Assembly (NCBI RefSeq): GCF_000430725.1
Contig: NZ_AUMO01000023.1
Location: forward strand, 207,360 to 271,359
Direction of reading: 5' to 3'
From: Azohydromonas australica DSM 1124
GTDB taxonomy: Bacteria > Pseudomonadota > Gammaproteobacteria > Burkholderiales > Burkholderiaceae_C
Length of the DNA stretch: 64,000 nt
Below are positions 51,081-59,544 of this stretch, piece by piece; within the stretch, counting starts at the first letter, position 1; each line of letters starts with the position of its first letter. The position numbers and the translations under genes are program-made. The notes under the pieces were generated by a model. It made no database searches, had not been told where the DNA came from, and saw only the letters and a list, made by a program, of their open reading frames with translations.

Positions 51081-51914
51081 TCAGGGTGCGAAAGACTCTT
51101 CTTCCTCACCAGCTCCGGACATGCGGGCCACCATGTCGCGGATCAGAAAGCCCGCGATGCTGAAGCGGGGCGGGATGTCGGGCAAGGCATCCCAGGGGTA
51201 CCAGGCGGCGTGCTCGATCTCTTCGGGCTGCGGCACGATCTCGCCACCCGCCCACTCGGCCGTGAACGCGACCATCAGGCTGTGCGGGAACGGCCAGCTC
51301 TGGCTGCCGAAGTAGCGCAGGTTCCTCACCTGCACGCCCACCTCCTCGGCCACCTCGCGGGCCACGCACTCCTCCAGCGTCTCGCCCGGTTCCACGAACC
51401 CGGCCAGCGCGCTGTACATGCCCGGGATGAAATGCGGTGCGCGCGCCAGCAGCAGCTCTCCCGGCCGCCACACCAGTGCCATCATGGCCGGGCTGATGCG
51501 CGGATACGCCGTGTGGCCGCAAGCCGGGCAACGGCGCGAGCGCTCGCTGGATTGCAGCTCCGTGGGCGTGCCGCAGACTCCGCAGTAGCGATGCGTGCGG
51601 TCCCACTCCAGTACTTGGACAGCCCGGCCGGCCAGCGCGGCCAGCTCCGGAAGCAACTGCATCATCGCCGCCCGCAGCGGCATGGTTCTGCAGCCGGGGG
51701 GTACCTCCTGCACCTCCAGCGCCCAACAGTGCTGTCCGTCGAGGAGCCCCAGGTAGTGGCCTGCCGTGGCGATGTGCGCCGGAGTGGGCATTGGCTTCAG
51801 CGTCAGTTGCGGACCGGGGTCCTCCGGCACGGCCAGTTCCTTACCGACAAACACGAAGTGCCAGGCTGCCGCCGAGGCGTCGCTGGGTCGTTGATGAGCA
51901 GGGACAAAGTGCAT
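51081..51914 (-). CDS. nudC: NAD(+) diphosphatase NudC
   Basis: A 277-residue Nudix enzyme that cleaves NADH/NAD+ and can remove NAD caps from RNA. The four-cysteine zinc site is CGVCGT...CPACGH (about residues 108-135). The Nudix box is GFVEPGETLEECVAREVAEEVGV (about 190-212), followed by the NudC hallmark SQSWPFPHSLM (SQPWPFPxS in E. coli). The final residues are acidic. I use the ATG at 51914; an in-frame TTG 26 codons upstream is less likely. It is the last chromosomal-type gene before the mobile region. Confidence 0.92.
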   Translation of the reverse strand: MHFVPAHQRPSDASAAAWHFVFVGKELAVPEDPGPQLTLKPMPTPAHIATAGHYLGLLDGQHCWALEVQEVPPGCRTMPLRAAMMQLLPELAALAGRAVQVLEWDRTHRYCGVCGTPTELQSSERSRRCPACGHTAYPRISPAMMALVWRPGELLLARAPHFIPGMYSALAGFVEPGETLEECVAREVAEEVGVQVRNLRYFGSQSWPFPHSLMVAFTAEWAGGEIVPQPEEIEHAAWYPWDALPDIPPRFSIAGFLIRDMVARMSGAGEEEESFAP

Positions 51915-52575
51915 GTCTGGTGTGTGAGCCACAAGTGCTGGCAGCGTACCGCTTCGCCTGTACCAAAGACCGGTGCCCGTCGTGGGTGCCAATGTCAGGT
52001 CTCACCTTGTTCTTTTCGGCTCCAGTGCTTCCCGCAGCCGGAGCACTCGCTAGGGATGGAACAGCGCCGTTGCCATCACAGTGACACAAATGCGGTCGGC
52101 GTGGTCGTTGCTTGGGCACACCACGACACTGAAATATGACACCAAATGATAGCGCCATATTAGAGGTGTCTGAATATAGGGAGGTTATCACCGCTTGCAC
52201 GGAGCAGTGATTCATATTTGTCATTTTGGTTGGAAGCGTGAAGGATTGGCGCGTCGCTGAGCTGCTTAAGACATCCTATTTCACTTCAATAAAATTGAAC
52301 GACGGTATGCGCATTTACTGTAGAAGTAAATGCACTGATCAAACCTATTTTGCGATGATGGAAAAGAAGGATGTTCTGTTTATGGATTCGACGTAGGCAA
52401 GTAAGCGTCTGTTGGTGTAGACGCTAATACCATGAGAACAACTTCACAGAATCGCGCTGTTCAAAGATCAATGCAGCTTGAAAAGCGGCAAGTTGATGTC
52501 GAGCACGTCTATTAGTCTTAATGTGTCATAAACATAGCCTATATTTCCTTCTGCGCCGCTTCCAGAAGGCAAAGC
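51915..52575. other. AT-rich junction between stable genes and the mobile region
   Basis: From about 52085 the base composition falls well below the rest of the window until the IS701 gene at 52576. Only one short frame (52238-52396) looks coding. No tRNA or clear att site was recognised. The composition suggests acquired DNA next to the insertion-sequence cluster. Confidence 0.5.
52238..52396 (+). CDS. possible small gene of unknown function
   Basis: A 52-residue frame from GTG 52238 to TAG 52394, preceded by GGAAG at short distance. The product (KDWRVAELLKTSYFTSIKLN...FAMMEKKDVLFMDST) has a normal amino-acid mix with Lys, Asp and aromatic residues, unlike the Arg/Ala/Pro-rich shadow frames elsewhere. 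The region is AT-rich, so codon use differs from the host genes and suggests acquired DNA. I do not recognise it. It could also be a decayed piece of a larger gene. Confidence 0.35.
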   Translation: MKDWRVAELLKTSYFTSIKLNDGMRIYCRSKCTDQTYFAMMEKKDVLFMDST

Positions 52576-53424
52576 ATGGACTCAGAGGCACGGTTTGAGG
52601 AGTACATGGCACACCTGGCAGCAGGGTTGGGCCACGCCGACCGCGTGGCGGGACTGCAGGGCTACTGCACCGGGCTGATGCTGCCGCTGGCACGCAAGAG
52701 CGTGGAGCCAATGGCGTCGCGGCTGGATCCGCTGCATGCCAGCGCGCGCCACCAGGCCATGCACCACTTCGTGGCCAAGGCCGAGTGGAGTGACGCTGAG
52801 TTGCTGCGCCGCGTGGCGCAGTGGGTGGTGCCCAAGATGAACCTCTCGGACGGTGGCTACTGGCTGGTGGACGACACGGGCTTTCCCAAGAAGGGACAGC
52901 ACTCGGTGGGCGTGGCGCGCCAGTGGTGCGGGATGCTGGGCAAGCAGGACAACTGCCAAGTAGCGGTGAGCGTGTCGCTGGCCTGCGAGCAAGCCAGCTT
53001 GCCGGTGAAGTGGCAGTTGTACCTGCCCGAGAGTTGGACCGAGGATCCCGAGCGCTGCGCCAAGGCCGGCGTGCCCGAGGAGGTGAACTTCGCCACGAAG
53101 CCACAGATTGCGCTGCAGCAGTTGCAGTCGCTGCTTGACGACGGAGCGCCACCGTACTGCGTCGTGGCCGATGCTGCTTGCGGCACCGAAGCGGCGTTTC
53201 GCCAGAGCCTCACGGACATGGGGCTGCCCTACATGGTCGGTGTAACGTCATCAGTGAAGGTGTGGCCCCCGGGAGTGGAGCCGCTGCCGTCCAAGCCTTG
53301 GTCCGGTCGAGGACGACCGGCTGTGGCCACGCGGCGAACGCCAGAGCGCCAACCCGTTTCGGTGAAGACGCTGGCGCTGTCGTTGCCTCAGAAGGACTAC
53401 TCCACCGTCACCTGGCGCCAGGGC
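52576..53424 (+). pseudogene. IS701-family transposase, 3' end lost
   Basis: The first 283 codons match IS701-family DDE transposases: LAAGLGHADRVAGLQGYCTGLML, ERKS-type LARKSVEPMASRLDP, WLVDDTGFPKKGQHSVGVARQWCGMLGKQDNCQVAVSVSL (first catalytic Asp) and VADAACGTEAAFRQSL (second Asp). Similarity stops after YSTVTWRQG at about 53424, well before the catalytic Glu. The remaining frame to 53490 runs through a foreign insertion. About 100-120 residues are missing. The break coincides with an IS21-like terminal sequence, so another element inserted here. It is almost certainly inactive. Confidence 0.8.
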
Positions 53425-53445
53425 TGTCGGGGCCGACGCAATTCT

Positions 53446-55230
53446 GGCTCTTCCTCAATCTCTGTGACAGAAGTCCGGCGGGCCGCATGATCGAGCGCCT
53501 CTGGTTCGAGAGCGCGAGCACGCCATGGTGATCATTCCTGGACTGTCGCAGCTACTGGAGTCCGTCGGCAAGCACGTCGCCTCCTGGGATGACAGTGGCA
53601 GCCGCTTGGTGGTGGACGCCGGCAGCGTCGTTCAGTCTGCGGTCTGCCCCTGCTGCACCTGCAGCAGTTCTCGTCCACACGGCCGCTATCGGCGATGGGT
53701 TGCCGATTGCCCATCGTTTGGTCAGCCCGTGACGCTCGCGGTCGAGGTGCGGCGGTTCAAGTGCGTCAACCCCGGCTGCACGCGGCGAACCTTCACCGAG
53801 CGGATCGAGACTCTGGTGGCGGCCGGCCAGCGACGCACGCAGCGGCTGGTCGAAGTGGTGCGCTCGCTGGGGTACGCCCTCGGCGGCGAGGCGGCTGCCC
53901 GGCTGGCGGTGCGCCTGGGCATGCGCATCAGCGGCCCGACGGTGCTGCGGGATCTGCGCCGCGCTGGATCTCCGCCGCCGGCGACGGTTCCCGTCGTCAT
54001 CGGCATCGACGACTGGGCGCTGGCGCGTGGGCACCACTACGGCACGATCGTTGTCGACTTGGACAAGCACCGTCCGATTGACCTGCTGGCCGAGCGCGAC
54101 GCCGCCACCGTCGTTGCCTGGCTGAAGGAACAAACCGCTGTCGAGGTCATTGCCCGTGACCGAGCCGGCGCTTACGCCGACGCGGCACGCACTGCTGCAC
54201 CCGATGCACAGCAGGTGGCCGACCGCTGGCACCTACTGGCCAACCTGCGCGATGCCATCGAACGAGTGCTCTTGCGCTGCCCGGGCAAGTTGAGGGAGGC
54301 GGCCCGGCAGGCGAGTGAGACGCTGCGGCTTGAGGCCATCCCGGCTGAGGCGCCCACCGAGCCCGCCGATGCCGTGCCGACCGAGCCACCCCTCAAGGCA
54401 TGGCAGCGCCAGAGCAACGCCCGCCGGCAATGCCGGCTGGCTCGCTACGAAGAGGTGGTGCGCCGCCACAAGGCCGGCGAGTCGATCAGGGCGATTGGTC
54501 TGGCCATGAACCTCGACCGTCGCACCGTGCACGGCTTCGTACATGCAGATGCGTTCCCCGAGCGGGCGCAGCGTACTCGCGCTCCCAGCCTGCTCGACGC
54601 CCATCAGCAGTACATGGCCACACGCGCTGCCGAAGGCTGCCGCAATGCCATGCAGGTATGGCGTGAACTGCGCGCCCGTGGCTTCACCGGCGGTCGCAGC
54701 ATCGTGCGCGATGCATTCGCGCAGCTTCGAGGTACTGCACCCGAGGGCGACCGGTTCGATCCAATCCCAGCTGCCGAGCAAACAATCTCTACGCCATCAG
54801 CACGTCGTGCCTGCGCCTGGGTGCTCGGCTGGCACGAGCGCAAGCTCACGCAGGCCGAACGCCGTGACCGGAAGCGCTTCGTCGATACCCTATGCCGTAT
54901 TGAACCGACGGTTGCTGCAGCGCGTGAGCTGGCGCTTCGGTTGTTCGGTCTCGTGCGCAACCGTGACCTCGACGGTTTTGACCGCTGGCTGCCCCAAGCG
55001 CGGTCCTGCCCGCTGCCGGATCTGCAACGCTTCGCAGCCGGGCTTGAGGCCGACCTGTCGGCCGTGCGCGCTGCCTTCAGTTCACCATGGAGCAGCGGCC
55101 AGGTAGAGGGGCAGATCAACCGGCTGAAGTACCTCAAACGACAGATGTACGGACGGGCCAAGCTTGACCTGATGCGCATCCGCGTCCTGCATCCAAACTG
55201 ACCCCCCGTCACAGAGATTGAGGAAGAGCC
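53446..55230 (+). mobile_element. complete ISL3-family insertion sequence with 8-bp target duplication
   Basis: The element is 1785 bp. Its 23-bp terminal inverted repeats are perfect: 53446-53468 (starting GGCTCTTCCTC) and 55208-55230 (ending GAGGAAGAGCC). GCAATTCT occurs directly outside both ends (53438-53445 and 55231-55238), an 8-bp target duplication as expected for ISL3. One transposase gene (53525-55201) fills it. Intact ends plus duplication suggest a recent insertion. It landed inside the terminal repeat region of an IS21-like element. Confidence 0.92.
53525..55201 (+). CDS. ISL3 family transposase
   Basis: A 558-residue transposase, full length for ISL3. An N-terminal zinc-binding region (CPCCTCSS... 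CVNPGCTRRTFTER) precedes a helix-turn-helix (about residues 110-150). The DDE catalytic core has Asp in VIGIDDWALARGHHYGTIVVDL (about 160), Asp in VIARDRAGAYADA (about 213) and the terminal Glu in SGQVEGQINRLKYLKRQMYGRA (about 527). A second, IS-type helix-turn-helix region lies between, at about 300-350 (RLARYEEVVRRHKAGESIRAIGLAMNLDRRTV). All key residues are present, so it is probably functional. Confidence 0.93.
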   Translation: MVIIPGLSQLLESVGKHVASWDDSGSRLVVDAGSVVQSAVCPCCTCSSSRPHGRYRRWVADCPSFGQPVTLAVEVRRFKCVNPGCTRRTFTERIETLVAAGQRRTQRLVEVVRSLGYALGGEAAARLAVRLGMRISGPTVLRDLRRAGSPPPATVPVVIGIDDWALARGHHYGTIVVDLDKHRPIDLLAERDAATVVAWLKEQTAVEVIARDRAGAYADAARTAAPDAQQVADRWHLLANLRDAIERVLLRCPGKLREAARQASETLRLEAIPAEAPTEPADAVPTEPPLKAWQRQSNARRQCRLARYEEVVRRHKAGESIRAIGLAMNLDRRTVHGFVHADAFPERAQRTRAPSLLDAHQQYMATRAAEGCRNAMQVWRELRARGFTGGRSIVRDAFAQLRGTAPEGDRFDPIPAAEQTISTPSARRACAWVLGWHERKLTQAERRDRKRFVDTLCRIEPTVAAARELALRLFGLVRNRDLDGFDRWLPQARSCPLPDLQRFAAGLEADLSAVRAAFSSPWSSGQVEGQINRLKYLKRQMYGRAKLDLMRIRVLHPN

Positions 55231-55516
55231 GCAATTCTGAGCCACCGTGCCGACTGAACTTTGAGCCAGGGGCGGAAGCCGGTTTTTGAAGGCCGGCTGT
55301 GGATAAGTGTAGGTCCAAGCTCTGGTCTTTGACCTCCCGAGTGCTGTGTTGAGCGCGCGGGGCCAGACGTGAAGGGCGTAGCCCGCAGCGGCTGGCCCCG
55401 CGCGGCAGTTCACCAAGGAATCTCTTCTGGCCCCGGCGGCTTGGCGGCCCGGCGGGTCTGCTCACGAGCCGAGATGCGCTGCTTGGCCTGCTCGGTGCTG
55501 CGCATGAAGCGGCGCA
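55231..55516 (-). mobile_element. remnant of an IS21-like element end
   Basis: If the ISL3 element and one copy of its target duplication are removed, bases 53424-53445 join 55239 onward to give two tandem 20-base repeats of the form GCCGAC-N7-TGAGCCA (GCCGACGCAATTC/TGAGCCA and GCCGACTGAACTT/TGAGCCA). Repeated terminal blocks ending in GAGCCA are typical of IS21-family ends. Inward, a minus-strand frame ends at 55410 and may be the tail of the helper gene. The rest of the element is replaced by the IS3 insertion. Family assignment rests on the end structure. Confidence 0.45.
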
Positions 55517-55528
55517 CGTCAACGTTGT
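55410..55528 (-). pseudogene. C-terminal fragment of an unidentified gene of the IS21-like remnant
   Basis: A minus-strand frame enters from the IS3 boundary and ends with TGA at 55410-55412, encoding about 38 residues (VDVRRFMRSTEQAKQRIS ... PPGPEEIPW). Charged, coding-like composition and position next to the IS21-like end suggest the tail of the second transposition gene. The upstream part is missing, cut off by the IS3 element. Confidence 0.4.
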
Positions 55529-55539
55529 TGTCGCCTGAC

Positions 55540-56118
55540 CTATGCAGCCAACGGCTGTTTATTCCGGGCTGGCACGTGTGCGGCGACGACGGTATCGCGC
55601 TCAGGGTTGAGGGTCACGGCGCCGACTGGAGTCCAGTTGCGAGTGCCACGTGACCAGCGACGTGGATGACGGTCTCGGGCTTCGCTGTACAGCACGTGAC
55701 GGGCGGCCAGGATGCTCGTGTCCTGGCCCGCATGGCGCTGTGCCGGGCTGACGTATTGGATCCCGCTGTGCCGATGCTCATGGTTGTACCAATGAACGAA
55801 GCGCACGGCCCAGCCGCGGGCGTCGGCCAAGTCGGCGAAGCCTTTGTTGGGGAACTCCGGGCGGTACTTGGCGGTGCGGAACAGGGACTCGACATAGGCG
55901 TTGTCGTCGCTCACGCGCGGCCGCGAGTACGACGGTTTGACGCCCAGCCAATGCAGCATCGCCAGGACCGTGGTGGCCTTGAGCGTGGCGCCGTTGTCGC
56001 CATGCAGCACCGGTTTGTCCACCATGGCGTGCAGTCCCTCGGCCAGCGCCGTGCGCTTGACCAGGTGTGCGGCGTGATCGGCGTCATCGCGCTCGTGGAC
56101 CTCGAAGCCGACCACCTT
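55540..56118 (-). pseudogene. IS3 orfB transposase, C-terminal part
   Basis: 192 codons and a stop of the IS3 integrase-type transposase. It begins with KVVGFEVHERDDADHA and carries the second catalytic Asp in VLHGDNGATL and the Glu in SDDNAYVESLFRTAKYRPEFP, followed by FVHWYNHEHRHSGIQYVSPAQRH. It lacks a start codon of its own at the break. The first catalytic Asp is on the other half, 2.9 kb away (59032-59544). The break falls between the codons for DIYSR and KVVGF. Confidence 0.88.
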
Positions 56119-56192
56119 ACTGAGATGGACCCGACGCCTCCCTTCGGGGAGACTTTGTGCCCCAAGTCCGAGTTTTGGTACGGAGGCTCATT

Positions 56193-57215
56193 ATGGAAGT
56201 CGACGTCCTGGGAATCGATCTGGCCAAGCAGGTATTCCAATTGCATGGAGCCAGTCGTAGCGGCCTTGTAGTGCATCGCTCCAAGGTCAGCCGGCAAGGG
56301 TTGCTCACAGCCGTCCGCAATCTCAAGCCGCGACTGGTTGTGATGGAGGCGTGCAGTTCGGCGCATTACTGGGCGCGACGACTACAGGCCATGGGCATCG
56401 AAGCCAAGCTGATCAGCCCTCAGTACGTGGCCCCGTTCGTCAAGACCAACAAGAACGATCGCAACGACGCAGAAGCCATCGTTGAGGCCGCCAGCCGGCC
56501 CACCATGCGCTTCGTACCTGTCAAGACCGTCGAGCAGCAAGATATGACAGCGCTGCATCGCATAAGGCAGTTGCTTGTGCAACAAGCCACTGCTGTCATC
56601 AATCAGGTACGCGGAATCCTGGGCGAGCGTGGCATCGTCATCGCGAAGTCACCGGCAGCCTTTTACCGCGCCATGCCGGATGTGCTTGCCAGCGACGACG
56701 CCGAGCTCACGCAGTTCTGCCGTGGCCTGCTGGTGAGCTTGCTGGAGCACCTGCGCAGCATTGAGGAGCGCATTACCGAAGCTGACGGGAAGATCAAGGG
56801 CTTCATGCGCAGCTCGGCGTTGTGCCAGAAGATCAGCGCCATCGATGGCGTAGGCGCCGTGACCGCCACCGCTATCGTCGCGGCCGTCGGTGACGCCAGT
56901 AAATTCAGGAACGGTAGACACCTGGCAGCTTGGCTCGGTCTGGTGCCAAGGCAGCACTCGTCAGGAGGTAAGTCTCGGCTGTCGGGCATCAGCAAGCGCG
57001 GCGACGTCTATCTGCGCACGTTGCTGATCCATGGCGCCAGATCGGTGCTGAGGTTCGTCGCGGACAAGACCGACGCGCAGAGCAAGTGGCTGCGAGAGCT
57101 CATTGGGCGGCGTGGCTTCAGCCGTGCCGCAGTCGCGCTGGCCAACAAGAACGCCCGCGTGATCCAGGCGCTGCTCAGCAGCGATCGCGACTACGTGCGC
57201 CCTGGTGCGGCTTGA
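56193..57215 (+). CDS. IS110 family transposase (first copy)
   Basis: A 340-residue DEDD recombinase. RuvC-like part: VDVLGIDLAKQVFQLHG (first Asp, about residue 7), VVMEACSSAHYWARRL (Glu, about 51), TNKNDRNDAEAIVEAA (Asp pair, about 88-92). C-terminal Tnp domain: ISAIDGVGAVTATAIVAAVGD, AAWLGLVPRQHSSGGKSRLSGISKRGDVYLRTLLIHGA with the catalytic serine in the HSSGGK motif. Start at ATG 56193 with GGAGG. Only 74 bases lie between the IS3 junction and this start. IS110 enzymes recombine with the help of a bridge RNA from the non-coding flank (family knowledge). Confidence 0.93.
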   Translation: MEVDVLGIDLAKQVFQLHGASRSGLVVHRSKVSRQGLLTAVRNLKPRLVVMEACSSAHYWARRLQAMGIEAKLISPQYVAPFVKTNKNDRNDAEAIVEAASRPTMRFVPVKTVEQQDMTALHRIRQLLVQQATAVINQVRGILGERGIVIAKSPAAFYRAMPDVLASDDAELTQFCRGLLVSLLEHLRSIEERITEADGKIKGFMRSSALCQKISAIDGVGAVTATAIVAAVGDASKFRNGRHLAAWLGLVPRQHSSGGKSRLSGISKRGDVYLRTLLIHGARSVLRFVADKTDAQSKWLRELIGRRGFSRAAVALANKNARVIQALLSSDRDYVRPGAA

Positions 57216-57601
57216 ACAAGCTCGGCAGTCCACCACGTAGCAAGGAACTCCTACAGCAACTGGATCAAGGAGGACCACACCCAACGCAGGTTTGCGAAGC
57301 TCTACCAACGTGATGACAAACCGGTCAGACCAGCATCTCGAGAACCTGTTACAGCCGACGGCTGAGCAATCGAGCCGCGATCTTGCTGAGGACGGGGTGC
57401 GCGGATCTCATCGAGGCTGCGGGCATGTGCGACGCCTTGCCCATCAAGCGAGCCGAATACATGCGTGCAGACCAGTTCCATCACCACATAGGGCTTGCAA
57501 AGGGCGTCGGGAATACGAAGGGACTTCCCCAGTTCTTCAACGGTGTCGATGCACCAAGATTGACCTGTGGATCGTCAATCGGAGCGAAAAGGAGAAGCCC
57601 C
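57216..57601 (+). other. non-coding flank of IS110 copy 1 / leader of copy 2, candidate bridge RNA region
   Basis: 386 bases without a supported gene between the two IS110 transposase genes. GGTCAGACC at 57323-57331, 108 bases past the stop, has a counterpart at 58783-58791, 78 bases past the stop of the second transposase; in both, AGCA or GGCAGCA and then GAAC follow. A conserved element at the same place after two different transposases fits a structured RNA or recombination end. IS110 and IS1111 elements code their bridge RNA in such flanks, so one is expected here, but its limits are not determined. Confidence 0.4.
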
Positions 57602-58705
57602 ATGAGCGACATTACACGAGGCGAGATCGTCCGGGTAGGTGTTGATTTGGCCAAGCGGGTAATCCAGGTTCATGCCGTTGACGCCACTGGGCGCGTGGTG
57701 GCGGCGAAGGCCTTGGCCCGCGACAAGTTCATGCAGTGGTGCGCTCAGCTGCCGCCTGGCTGCTTGGTGGCGATGGAAGCTTGTAGCGGAGCTCATCATT
57801 GGGCCAGACGGCTACAGGCCATGGGATTCGACGCACGGCTGATTGCAGCCCATTTTGTCTGGCCGTACAGGATGCAGGGCAAGAGTGGGAAGAACGACGC
57901 CAATGATTTAGCTGCCGTCTGCGAGGCAGCCTCGCGTCCGAACATGCGGTTTGTCCCGATCAAAACGCTGGACCAACAGGGGCAACTGGTCGTACACCGG
58001 CTGCGTGAGGGTTACAAGGAAGAGCGAACAGCCTGCATCAATCGCATCAGAGGGCTGTTGGCCGAATTCGGATTGGTCTACCCACAGTGCCCGGAACAAC
58101 TACGGCGAGCCCTACCAGAGGCGTTGGAAGACGCGACCAACGAGATACCTGCCGTGGCACGAATGGCCTTGAAACAAGCCTATTTGCACTGGACTGAGAT
58201 CGACAGCCAGATTGCTTGGTGTGACGAGCGCATTGCCGCCCATGTGCGCAGCGACCAGCAGGCAAAGGCCGCCGCCCAGTTGTGTGGCATTGGGCCAATC
58301 AGTGCATCCGCTCTGGTAGCAAGTGTGGGCGACTTCACCCAGTTCAAATCCGCTGCGCAGTTCGGAGCATGGCTAGGATTGGTACCGACTCAACATTCCA
58401 GCGGCGGCAAGACCAACCTTGGCGGCATTACGAAGCGAGGAGACGACTACCTGCGGACGCTCCTGATTCATGGTGCCAAGGCCGCCGTGCATACCGCGCA
58501 CAAACGCAAGGACCGAATCTCTCAGTGGGTGGTGCAGTTGATGAAGCGGGTTGGCTGGCAGAAAGCTGCCGTAGCTCTGGCCAACAAGAACGCCCGTATC
58601 GTGTGGGCCGTGTTGACCAAGGGGCGGGCCTTCGACCCCGAGCACGTGCCGGTTCATCCGGCTAATGCGCTCCCAGGAGTGCCGGCCTCCAGCATGGCCA
58701 CGTGA
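57602..58705 (+). CDS. IS110 family transposase (second, divergent copy)
   Basis: A 367-residue DEDD recombinase: VRVGVDLAKRVIQVHAVD, VAMEACSGAHHWARRLQAMG, GKSGKNDANDLAAVCEAA, then AAQLCGIGPISASALVASVGD, AWLGLVPTQHSSGGKTNLGGITKRGDDYLRTLLIHGA with the serine motif HSSGGK. It is clearly related to but distinct from the copy at 56193 and has a longer C-terminal tail (FDPEHVPVHPANALPG). The ATG at 57602 follows AGGAGAAG. All catalytic residues are present, so both copies may be active. Confidence 0.93.
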   Translation: MSDITRGEIVRVGVDLAKRVIQVHAVDATGRVVAAKALARDKFMQWCAQLPPGCLVAMEACSGAHHWARRLQAMGFDARLIAAHFVWPYRMQGKSGKNDANDLAAVCEAASRPNMRFVPIKTLDQQGQLVVHRLREGYKEERTACINRIRGLLAEFGLVYPQCPEQLRRALPEALEDATNEIPAVARMALKQAYLHWTEIDSQIAWCDERIAAHVRSDQQAKAAAQLCGIGPISASALVASVGDFTQFKSAAQFGAWLGLVPTQHSSGGKTNLGGITKRGDDYLRTLLIHGAKAAVHTAHKRKDRISQWVVQLMKRVGWQKAAVALANKNARIVWAVLTKGRAFDPEHVPVHPANALPGVPASSMAT

Positions 58706-59031
58706 CGGTGACTGGTGTCTGTACTTCATTCATGCATTGATCGTTCTTCCTCGTAGACGTGCGTTCGAAGATGCAGCACATAGGTCAGACCGGCAGCAGG
58801 TGAACTCGGTGTATGGACGGTCGCATCCTTGGGTTGACGACTGGTCGGGAATGGAGCCCTGCTGAGCGGTTCGTATCTGGGTCCGCGCTGACATCGCCAG
58901 TGCAATAAGGCCGTTTGTAGATCTGCAGTCGTCCTTTGCTTGCTGCCGCTTCACCATGCACGCCGACAAGGAGGAAAGGCTGATGTCGACGAATTCCTTG
59001 ACGTCGAGGGAAGTCCTTGTAGTCCATACAT
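58706..59031 (+). other. right non-coding end of IS110 copy 2
   Basis: 326 bases up to the exact junction with the IS3 gene. It contains the shared GGTCAGACC element at 58783-58791. No gene is supported; short frames on both strands are without similarity. This is the second candidate location for a bridge RNA. Confidence 0.45.
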
Positions 59032-59544
59032 GCGGCTGTAGATGTCGAGAATGAGGTACAGGTAGAACCAGCGACCAACGACCGCGGCGGGTAGGAACGT
59101 GGCATCCCAGGTCCATACCTGGCGTGGGGCAGTGGCCACATGGGTCGTCGGCGGCCGCGATGCCTTGGGCGCCTTGGCGCGGCCGCGGTGAGCGTTCTGA
59201 CCGTGCGCGCGCAGGATCCGGCAGAAGGTGGACTCGCTGGCGATGTACACGCCCTCGTCGGCCAGCGCCGGGACGATGCGCGCCGGCGGCATGTCGGCGA
59301 AGCGCGGCTCGTTGGCCACGGCCAGCACCCGGGCGCGCTCCTCGGCGCTCAGGGCATGCGCCGGCGTCGGGCGGGCTGCCCTGGGCCTGCCGTCGCCGCT
59401 GCGCAGGCCGTGCGTGGCCTTCCAACGCTGCAGCGTGCGCACGTCGATGCCAGCCTCGTCGCAGGCTTGGCTCAGCCTTGCTCCGGCCTTGTGCGCTTCG
59501 CTGACATCCTGGGCAATGTTCTGGCGGTCCTCAAGGCGGATCAT
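59032..59544 (-). pseudogene. IS3 orfB transposase, N-terminal part
   Basis: 171 codons from ATG 59544 to the IS110 junction. It contains the HTH_21-type segment (PPARIVPALADEGVYIASESTFCRILRAHGQ) and the first catalytic Asp in VWTWDATFLPAAVVGRWFYLYLILDIYSR. It stops exactly between the codons for R and K of the conserved DIYSRKVVGF string. It overlaps the end of orfA by four bases (ATGA), the usual IS3 coupling. The remainder is at 55540-56118. Confidence 0.88.

Larger units (their letters stand above)
56119..59031 (+). mobile_element. two tandem IS110-family elements inserted in IS3 orfB
   Basis: The 2913-bp insert is defined precisely because deleting it restores the IS3 reading frame (513 + 579 bases, both multiples of three). 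No target duplication is present, as expected for IS110, which uses a recombinase rather than DDE chemistry. It holds two different IS110 transposase genes in the same orientation (56193-57215 and 57602-58705), each with its own non-coding flank. One element probably inserted into or beside the end of the other. The internal boundary between the two cannot be fixed by eye. Confidence 0.75.
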
